This document shows, piece by piece, positions 1 through 5,273 of a stretch of 5,982 nucleotides of DNA. This DNA is from an uncultured Bacteroidales bacterium (lineage in GTDB: Bacteria; Bacteroidota; Bacteroidia; Bacteroidales; Muribaculaceae). A program made the position numbers and the translations under genes. A model generated the notes under the pieces. The model did no database searches. It saw only the letters and a program-made list of their open reading frames with translations, and was not told where the DNA came from. How positions within the stretch are numbered: the first letter of the stretch is position 1; the number at the start of each line of letters is the position of its first letter. The stretch covers positions 1 to 5,982 of the forward strand of contig URZM01000133.1 in assembly GCA_900552315.1 (NCBI GenBank), given 5' to 3'.

Positions 1-2
1 CC

Positions 3-1403
3 GACCGCATACTCTCCTTCTTGCAGAAAGAGAACAAGCAGGCCTTCAACTACAAGCAGATAGCGTTTGCCATCGACGCCACCTCGGCGGCCATGCGCAT
101 GGACATCATCAACGTGCTCGACGAGCTTGCCGCCGCAGGCGAGATAGCCGAGATTTCCCTGGGCCGCTACAAGGCCAAGACCGTGCGCGGCAACGAGAGC
201 ATAGGCACCTTCGTGCGCCGCAGCAACGGGCGCAACGCCGTGCTGGTGGACGACGAGCCTATCATGGTGGCCGAGCGCAACTCCATGCACGCCTTGAACG
301 GCGACAAGGTGCGCGTGGTCATCTCCGCCGCCCGCAAAGGGCAGGACCCCGAGGCCAAGGTGGTGGAGATAGTGGAGGAGAAGGACCAGGTGTTCATCGG
401 CACCCTCAAGGTGGAGGGCAACTACGCCGCCCTGGTCACCGACTCCAAATTTCTGGCCGCCGACATCATCATACCGCGCGGCAAGCTCAAGGGGGGCAAG
501 GACGGCGACAAGGCCATAGCCCGCATCACGCGTTGGAACGACGACGAGATGAACCCTCGCGGGGAGATAGTGGACATCCTCGGCAAGAAAGGGGAGAACA
601 CGGCCGAGATGCACGCCATACTTGCCGAGTTCGGGCTGCCGTACCGTTATCCGGCAAACGTGGAGAAAGCCGCCGACAAGATAGGGGTCGGCATCACTCC
701 CGAGGAGGTCTCCAAGCGCGAGGATTTCCGAGGCGTCACCACCTTCACCATAGACCCTAAGGACGCCAAGGACTTTGACGACGCGCTCTCCATCCGGCGC
801 CTGGCCAACGGCAACGTGGAGGTCGGCGTGCATATAGCTGATGTTACGCACTATGTCGCCCCAGGCTCAATCATTGACAAGGAGGCGCAGAGCCGCGCCA
901 CATCAGTCTATCTGGTGGACCGCACCATACCCATGCTTCCTGAGCATCTCAGCAACGGCATCTGCTCGCTGCGGCCCGACGAGGAGAAGCTTACTTTCTC
1001 GGCAATCTTCGAACTGGACGCAGACGCGAATGTGGTGAGCAGCCGCATAGGGCGAACCGTGATGCTCTCCGACCGCCGCTTCACGTACGAGGAGGCGCAG
1101 GAACGCATAGAGACCGGCCAGGGAGATGAACACGCTCAACGACCTGGCGAAGAAGCTGCGCGCCCGCCGCTTCGAGGACGGCGCTGTGGATTTCGACCGC
1201 GCCGAGGTGCGTTTCGACATAGACGAGACCGGAAAACCCATAAATGTATTCTTCAAGGAGGCCAAGGATTCGAACCGCCTGGTGGAGGAGTTCATGTTGC
1301 TGGCGAACCGTACCGTGGCCGAGTACATAGGCAAGGAGACGGTGCGGCGCACGCCCGGCAAGAAGGCCTCCAAACCCAAGTCATTCGTCTATCGCGTGCA
1401 TGA
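3..1403 (+). pseudogene. rnr: Ribonuclease R, 5' fragment (N-terminus off the window, frame lost near 1125)
   Basis: RNase R is a processive 3'-to-5' exoribonuclease that degrades structured RNA in the cytoplasm. The frame is open from base 3, and the residues before the TTG at 21 (DRILSF) continue the helix-turn-helix, so TTG is not the true start and the 5' end is missing. Counting from position 21: N-terminal winged-helix-like region about 1-50, two cold-shock RNA-binding domains about 55-190, then the start of the catalytic RNB domain. The RNB metal-binding motif FTIDPKDAKDFDDAL lies at nt 744-788; the aspartates at nt 753, 771, 777 and 780 match the magnesium ligands of RNase II/R. Homology runs through RRFTYEEAQERIETGQGD and stops at nt 1127. 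The last ~91 codons to the TGA at 1401-1403 are out of frame. This fragment keeps the catalytic aspartates but lacks the rest of RNB and the S1 domain, so it should be inactive alone. The family assignment is secure; true gene decay versus sequence error is not settled. Confidence 0.9.
1116..1128 (+). other. rnr: Frame-breaking lesion in rnr
   Basis: Upstream coding uses codons starting at 1116, 1119, 1122 and 1125 (G Q G D); downstream coding uses 1123 and 1126 (E M). The shared bases gagat (1123-1127) can be read in both frames. RNase R relatives, as I recall them, have about three extra residues between the GxGD and the E-x-x-x-LN positions. A deletion of 3n+2 bases, most simply about 14 nt between two GGAGA-like repeats, would therefore explain both the frame change and the missing residues. 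A +1 programmed shift is less likely because conserved residues are also missing. Confidence 0.7.
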
Positions 1404-2235
1404 CAACCCTGACCCGGAGAAGCTCGCCAACCTCGCGCTCATAGCCTCGCGTTTCGGCTACAAGGTGAAGACCGAGGGGAGCGCGAAGGCCGTCAATAAG
1501 TCCATCAACAAGCTGCTTCGCGACATCAAGGGCAAAGGAGAGGAGAACCTTCTGGCCCTGTTGGCCATCCGCTCCATGGCAAAGGCTGTCTACACGGCTG
1601 AGAACATCGGCCACTACGGCCTGGCCTTCGACTATTACACACATTTCACCTCCCCCATACGCCGTTACCCGGACATGATGGTTCACCGCCTTCTGGCCCG
1701 CTATCTCGACAAGGGACGCTCCGTGGACGCCCAGAAGCTCGAGGACCTCTGCAAGCACTCCTCAGAGATGGAGCAGCTCGCCGCCAACGCCGAGCGGGCA
1801 TCCATCAAGTACAAGCAGGTGGAGTACATGCAGGAGCGCATAGGCGAGGTGTATGCCGGGGTCATCTCCGGCGTCACCGAGTGGGGCCTGTATGTGGAGC
1901 TGGACGAGAACATGTGCGAGGGACTCGTGCCTGTGCGCGACCTGGCCGACGATTTCTATGACTATGACGAGAAGAACTATTGCCTGGTGGGGCGGCGCCA
2001 CCACAACCGCTACACCCTCGGCGACAAGGTGCATGTGCAGGTGGCACGCGCGGACCTGGACCGCAAGCAGCTCGACTTCGCGCTCATGAGCGACGACGGC
2101 CAGCCCCTGCGCCCGCGCCAGGAGGGCGGCAAAGGGGTTTCCGGAGCCCGTCAGGGCAAAAAGTCGCGCTCGGCGGCCTACCGCCCCGACGGAGGCCGTC
2201 ACGGCGCCAAATCGCGCAAGAAATCGCGCCGCTGA
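1126..2235 (+). pseudogene. rnr: Ribonuclease R, 3' fragment (rest of RNB domain, S1 domain, basic tail)
   Basis: This frame, shifted by one base relative to the 5' fragment, continues RNase R without any stop for 369 codons. It opens with MNTLNDLAKKLRARRFEDGA, the stretch that normally follows the RFTYEEAQ segment. The RNB signature HFTSPIRRYPD is at residues 173-183, preceded by HYGLAFDYYT. An S1 RNA-binding domain spans about 238-320, and a Lys/Arg-rich tail (about 328-369) matches the basic C-terminus typical of RNase R. The ATG at 1126 is almost certainly an internal Met rather than an evolved start: it falls inside a conserved helix and no translation signal precedes it. If it were used, the product would lack the catalytic aspartates. 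With the 5' part the total is about 740 residues, normal for the family. Intact codon structure on both sides means the break is recent or artefactual. The stop is 30 nt before the beta-lactamase ATG. Confidence 0.88.
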
Positions 2236-2265
2236 TTCACCACCCTTGACATTATTTGACGTAAT

Positions 2266-3216
2266 ATGAAATCCCGTATATTGTGCCGGAGCCTTTTGGG
2301 GCTCTCGGCATTTCTCTCCTTGTCCTGCGGCACCTCGCACCGCGCAGCCTCCGTGCCCGAGCATCCTGTGGACCGTGGATGCCTCACGCTTCTTCCCGAC
2401 AGCCTCTTTGCCGGGGCCAAAGGGGAGGTGGGGGTCGCTGTCCTGACCTCCGAGGGAGACACACTTGTCGGCGGCGCGGATGCCCGTTTCCCGCTGATGA
2501 GCGTCTTCAAGCTCCACGAGGCCATAGCCGTGGCCCATGTCCTCGACACCCGTGGACAGGATCTGGACACGGTGCTTCACATACGCCGAGACGAGCTTAA
2601 CCCCCACACGTGGAGTCCCATGCTCAAGGATTATCCGGCGGGAGACCTCGACATGTCGGTGGGCGAACTGATGGCTTATATGCTTATCCACAGCGACAAC
2701 AATGCCAGCAATCTGCTGTTCGACCGCATTGTCTCCGTATCCGGGACCGATTCGCTGGTGCGCGCCCTCACCTCCGTATCTGATTTCCGGCTGCGCCACA
2801 CCGAGGCGGAGATGCTCCGCGACCATGACCTGGCCTACGGTAACTGGAGCAGTCCGCTGGCTTGCGCCGTGCTTATAGACCGGGTGTTCACGGACAGCCT
2901 TGTCACCGGACCCAAGCAAGGGGAGATACGTCGCCTCCTGGGCGAGTGCAAGAGCGCGCCCGGACGCATCGCCGCCGCCCTGGACGGCGAGCCTGGAACG
3001 CGCATGTACCACCGCACAGGGAGCGGATTCACCAACGACAGGGGAGAGGTGGCCGCCGTGAACGACGTGGCCTGGGTCTCGCTGCCCGACGGCAGACACT
3101 ACGCGCTGGCCATCCTGGTGAAGGACTATCCCGGTGCGCAGGAAGAGGCCGACTCCATGATATCCGCCATAGCGGGCCGCCTGCACCGGCAGCTCGCCGC
3201 TCACCCCAGCAGATAG
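2266..3216 (+). CDS. Class A (A2-type, CfxA/CblA-like) serine beta-lactamase
   Basis: A 316-aa enzyme that hydrolyses beta-lactam rings, presumably in the periplasm or on the outer membrane. Residues 1-21 form a basic-then-hydrophobic signal; Cys21 in LSLSCG could be lipidated, but the lipobox is imperfect (Ser at -3). The active site is complete: SxxK is S79-V-F-K82, SDN is S143-D-N145, and the omega-loop general base is probably E180 in TEAEM (Ambler 166). The KTG motif is replaced by R250-T-G252 (Ambler 234-236). The context after it, TGSG...ND...LPDG.HY, resembles CfxA. The Ambler 170 position appears to be Leu184 rather than Asn. Arg234 occurs in carbenicillinases, so activity is plausible, but I cannot predict the spectrum. 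The ATG is chosen because the signal sequence starts directly there, with A/T-rich bases and no Shine-Dalgarno before it. It lies 30 nt after rnr and may be co-transcribed. Its 3' end overlaps the convergent fic gene by 16 bp. Nothing mobile flanks it, so it looks chromosomal. Confidence 0.93.
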   Translation: MKSRILCRSLLGLSAFLSLSCGTSHRAASVPEHPVDRGCLTLLPDSLFAGAKGEVGVAVLTSEGDTLVGGADARFPLMSVFKLHEAIAVAHVLDTRGQDLDTVLHIRRDELNPHTWSPMLKDYPAGDLDMSVGELMAYMLIHSDNNASNLLFDRIVSVSGTDSLVRALTSVSDFRLRHTEAEMLRDHDLAYGNWSSPLACAVLIDRVFTDSLVTGPKQGEIRRLLGECKSAPGRIAAALDGEPGTRMYHRTGSGFTNDRGEVAAVNDVAWVSLPDGRHYALAILVKDYPGAQEEADSMISAIAGRLHRQLAAHPSR

Positions 3217-4313
3217 TTCGCGCTTCTGCCTCCTTGACCGCTGTCCCTCAACATCCCTTTGCGGATGAGGTCTGTTATGTCTCGTAGGGCTGTGTCTTGT
3301 GAGCAGTGGCATATCTTCGCCCATTTGGATGAGGTGAGTTTTCCCTCGAATCCGTCCCACAGGCGGTTCAGCACCTTGCGTTGCCGCTCGTTCACCTCCA
3401 CGTCGGAGAACCGTTCCCAATATGCCGCTTTTTCCAGTGTGCGGCTTATTTTGCCATATGCCCGTTCAATCGCCTGGGACAGGCAGTCCAGAAACCAAAG
3501 TATCCACTCCGTGATGTCCGTCCCCCCCTTCTGGGTCCGTTCCAGGATTTCGTAATAACTCTTCTTGTTGCGGTTTATTTCCGCCGACATGCTGTAATAT
3601 CGGGTGTTGTCGTCATCCAGGCGGCTCAGGAACATGTCTGCCAAAGTACGGCTTATACGTCCGTTCCCATCGTCGAACGGATGAATCGTCACGAACCATA
3701 GGTGTGCCACAGCCGCCATGATGAAAGGGGAGTGCCCGGATGTGGCGCACCAGTCCATGAAACTTGACATCTCTGAGGGAACAAGAGATGAGGGCGGGGC
3801 CTCGTAATGCACTTTCTCATGCCCCATTGCGCCAGAGACCACCTGCATCGGCTCATCTCCTTTGCGCCAGTCTCCCACAGTGATTCTGTACATTCCGCTG
3901 CGCCCCGAAGGGAACAGGGCGGCGTGCCATGCGAACAGCCTTTCAGCCGATAACGGTTCGCGGCAATGGCTCACGGCGTCAAGCATTACGTCCACCAGTC
4001 CATCCACATAGTGGTCTTCCGCGAGGAGCCCGTCAGACTCCAGACCAAGCCTGCGTGCTATGCTGCTGCGCACCGAGGCCGCGTCCAGCCTGACCCCCTC
4101 AATTGCCGATGATTCGGTAAGTTCGTCGGTCAAGGCGTCCAGATGCGTTCGGCTCTTGTCCTTGAATCCGAGGGCAGACATACGCCCGTTGAGCATCCCG
4201 AGCAGTCGGCTCAGGTCGCTCAAGGGTTCGAGCAAGGCTTCGGAGTCCCACCTTAACAGGGGCCAGTCTTCAGCTTGCCAGATGTAGATTTTGTGTGTAT
4301 GGCGGTCTATCAT
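3201..4313 (-). CDS. Fic family protein (DUF4172-Fic-winged helix), class II self-inhibited AMP transferase
   Basis: Fic enzymes transfer AMP (less often other nucleotides) from a nucleotide substrate to hydroxyl side chains of target proteins. This 370-aa protein begins with the DUF4172-type segment (YIWQAEDWPLLRWD, residues 10-23). It then has the inhibitory-helix motif S68-x-x-x-E72-G73, which places the autoinhibition element N-terminal to the core (class II). The core has the flap region VSGAMGHEKVHYEAPP (159-174) and the intact catalytic loop HPFDDGNGRISR (211-222), with His211 as general base and Asp215 and Asn217 in the usual positions. A C-terminal winged helix (about 305-370, with DTALRDITDLIRKG as likely recognition helix) suggests DNA binding. 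The start is firm: an in-frame TAA lies at 4323-4325, four codons upstream. All key residues are present, so the enzyme should be activatable; its target is unknown. It is transcribed alone from its own promoter and is visibly less GC-rich in parts than rnr, possibly reflecting separate ancestry. Confidence 0.94.
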   Translation of the reverse strand: MIDRHTHKIYIWQAEDWPLLRWDSEALLEPLSDLSRLLGMLNGRMSALGFKDKSRTHLDALTDELTESSAIEGVRLDAASVRSSIARRLGLESDGLLAEDHYVDGLVDVMLDAVSHCREPLSAERLFAWHAALFPSGRSGMYRITVGDWRKGDEPMQVVSGAMGHEKVHYEAPPSSLVPSEMSSFMDWCATSGHSPFIMAAVAHLWFVTIHPFDDGNGRISRTLADMFLSRLDDDNTRYYSMSAEINRNKKSYYEILERTQKGGTDITEWILWFLDCLSQAIERAYGKISRTLEKAAYWERFSDVEVNERQRKVLNRLWDGFEGKLTSSKWAKICHCSQDTALRDITDLIRKGMLRDSGQGGRSANYLLG

Positions 4314-4317
4314 GGCG

Positions 4318-4349
4318 CAAATTTAGTGATTTTGCGGTGAAAAAACAAG
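4318..4349 (-). promoter_or_regulatory. Bacteroidota-type promoter of the fic gene
   Basis: Read on the minus strand, TAAATTTG (4325-4318) matches the Bacteroidota -7 consensus TAnnTTTG exactly. CTTG (4349-4346) matches three of four bases of the -33 box TTTG. The spacer is 20 bp, within the usual 19-21. The -7 box ends 4 nt before the fic ATG, so transcription should begin at or very close to the start codon, giving a leaderless or nearly leaderless mRNA. This is inferred from consensus matching only. Confidence 0.6.
4331..4344. promoter_or_regulatory. Degenerate operator half-site inside the fic promoter
   Basis: TTTGCGGTGAAAAA matches the right arm of the 28-bp palindrome (TTTGCGGAGAATAA) at 12 of 14 positions and lies between the -7 and -33 boxes. 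A short inverted partner, CGCAAA, is at 4316-4321, overlapping the -7 box, with 9 bp between the two. A second, weaker binding position within the promoter would suit repression of fic. Confidence 0.45.
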
Positions 4350-4377
4350 TTATTCTCCGCAAATTTGCGGAGAATAA
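4350..4377. promoter_or_regulatory. Perfect 28-bp palindrome, probable operator of fic
   Basis: Each 14-base arm reads TTATTCTCCGCAAA toward the centre and the second arm is its exact reverse complement, with no spacer (centre between 4363 and 4364). It directly abuts the -33 box of the fic promoter. A spacer-less, fully symmetric site of this length fits a dimeric DNA-binding protein better than an RNA hairpin, since it would leave no loop unless several central pairs opened. The most economical binder is the winged helix of the Fic protein itself; that assignment is inference. Confidence 0.7.
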
Positions 4378-4381
4378 GTCG

Positions 4382-4426
4382 GTCCGACCTGTCCGACTCG
4401 TCCGACTCGTCTGACTGGTCCGACCC
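4382..4426. repeat. Five tandem copies of a 9-bp unit (GTCCGACTC type)
   Basis: The units are GTCCGACCT (4382), GTCCGACTC (4391), GTCCGACTC (4400), GTCTGACTG (4409) and GTCCGACCC (4418). The first seven bases are constant except for one T; the last two vary. The array lies between the fic palindrome and the terminator hairpin, outside any gene. A 9-bp period could spread by slippage. It is too short-period to be CRISPR and has no spacers. Confidence 0.85.
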
Positions 4427-4430
4427 CCTG

Positions 4431-4473
4431 AAAAGCCGGATGGCGCGTACCCGTGTGCCGGGTCGCGCCATCC
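4431..4473 (-). terminator. Hairpin terminator downstream of the VWA gene
   Basis: GGATGGCGCG (4438-4447) pairs perfectly with CGCGCCATCC (4464-4473). Inside, ACCCG (4449-4453) pairs with CGGGT (4459-4463) around a TGTGC loop, leaving one unpaired T at 4448. Read on the minus strand, the hairpin starts 39 nt after the VWA stop codon and is followed by GGC and TTTT. The U-tract is short, so termination may be incomplete. The 4474-4512 stretch between the hairpin and the VWA stop shows no other recognisable element. Confidence 0.65.
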
Positions 4474-4512
4474 CTGTTGAAAAAGGCAGTTAAGTGATTG
4501 TTGTGTCTTGTT

Positions 4513-5226
4513 TTATTTCTTGAAGAACATCTTGGAGCGCTTCATGCGCGACTGCATCCGTTCTTCGGCAGGCATGGCCTGGCATGCCACCTCCTGCTCG
4601 TAGGCCCTGCGGCTCGAGGAGGCCATCTGGTCCCACATCTTGCGTGAGCCTTCGCCGGTCTGCTGATATTGCAATGCGTTCTCCGTGTCGATGCTCATGC
4701 GCCTGGCCATCGCCTCCACGTCTATGTTCGCTCCCACGAGATTCACTGTCCAGCCCCTCTCCTTGAACCGGCTTATGAGTTGCGCCACCTTTTGCCAGTC
4801 ATAGTGCCTGGAACTGTTCTCGTAACCGTCGGTCATTATCGTTATGGTGCCCGTGGCGTCCTCATGGGTCTCGCTAACTGCCATCAGCTCGGAAAGGGTG
4901 GACCCTACCGCGTCCAGCAGCGGTGTGCTGCCCCAGGGCTTGTAGTCGTCCGGCGTGATGTGGCGGACGTTCTCGGGGTCGGCGTTCTTCACCAGGTAGC
5001 GTGACGGGACATTCCCGTCGCTCTGGAAGGCGTAGATGGAGAGCAGGCTGCGCAGCTTGTCACCGCCGTTTCGCTTGGCGGTCTTGATGGTGTTTATCAG
5101 CTCGTTGCATCCGGCAATGGTTTCGTCTTTTACATGGCTCATGGAGCCGCTCTCGTCCAGGATGATGAGGTTGAATACCACGGTCTTGGCAGTTGATGTC
5201 GATTCGCTGTTCATGCTGTGTGTCAT
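4513..5226 (-). CDS. VWA-domain protein with complete MIDAS metal site (TerY-like)
   Basis: A 237-aa protein that is almost entirely one von Willebrand factor A domain, a fold that binds partner proteins through a divalent metal. The metal-ion-dependent adhesion site is complete: D24-E-S26-G-S28, Thr101 in WGSTPLLDAVG, and Asp133 in MTDGYENSS. There is no signal peptide or membrane segment, so it should be cytoplasmic, like TerY-type VWA proteins of stress-response clusters. The C-terminal ~45 residues are charged, Met-rich and probably helical, ending RSKMFFKK. The ATG at 5226 is used; a second ATG four codons in (5214) is equally possible because the first 12 residues are Ser/Thr-rich and unstructured. 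It follows the Nudix gene by 47 nt and is probably co-transcribed, with a terminator hairpin behind it. The VWA fold is clear; the function and binding partner are not. No kinase, phosphatase or AAA ATPase partner gene is visible. Confidence 0.88.
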   Translation of the reverse strand: MTHSMNSESTSTAKTVVFNLIILDESGSMSHVKDETIAGCNELINTIKTAKRNGGDKLRSLLSIYAFQSDGNVPSRYLVKNADPENVRHITPDDYKPWGSTPLLDAVGSTLSELMAVSETHEDATGTITIMTDGYENSSRHYDWQKVAQLISRFKERGWTVNLVGANIDVEAMARRMSIDTENALQYQQTGEGSRKMWDQMASSSRRAYEQEVACQAMPAEERMQSRMKRSKMFFKK

Positions 5227-5234
5227 TTTGGGGG

Positions 5235-5261
5235 TTGAGTTTAAGTTATTGAGTTTAAGTT
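5235..5261. repeat. 13-bp direct repeat between the Nudix and VWA genes
   Basis: TTGAGTTTAAGTT occurs at 5235-5247 and again, identical, at 5249-5261, a 14-bp period. It lies in the short Nudix-VWA spacer, 8 nt before the VWA start codon. It is A/T-rich in an otherwise GC-rich neighbourhood. It could be a binding site for a protein contacting successive turns, a slippage duplication, or simply an A/T-rich ribosome-accessible leader. I found no consensus promoter in it. Confidence 0.75.
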
Positions 5262-5273
5262 GATTGTAGACTG

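Noticed and set aside
1119..1128. Programmed +1 ribosomal frameshifting in rnr
   Set aside because: No recognised slippery sequence or stimulatory structure is evident, and conserved residues are missing at the junction, which points to a deletion instead.
903..1379. Minus-strand open frame opposite the rnr junction
   Set aside because: Both flanking plus-strand frames are unmistakable RNase R; the antisense product has no domain features.
2246..2265. TTGACA-like box and repeated TTGAC (2246 and 2256) in front of the beta-lactamase gene as a promoter
   Set aside because: There is no matching downstream box before the ATG at 2266 and it does not fit the TTTG/TAnnTTTG consensus, so I only infer possible read-through from rnr.
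1762..3420. A 552-codon minus-strand open frame antisense to rnr, the beta-lactamase gene and the end of fic
   Set aside because: It crosses three well-supported genes, its translation shows no recognisable domain and is rich in Arg, Gly, His and Val as expected for a shadow frame in GC-rich coding DNA.
3201..4313. A Fic/antitoxin two-gene toxin-antitoxin pair
   Set aside because: No small antitoxin gene adjoins fic, and the inhibitory motif S68xxxE72G73 is within the same protein, which makes a separate antitoxin unnecessary.
4350..4377. The 28-bp palindrome as a rho-independent terminator for the VWA operon
   Set aside because: It has no natural loop, its centre is AAATTT, no U-tract follows, and a better hairpin (4438-4473) already lies between it and the VWA stop.
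4382..4426. CRISPR array
   Set aside because: The 9-bp units abut directly with no spacers, and no cas gene is nearby.
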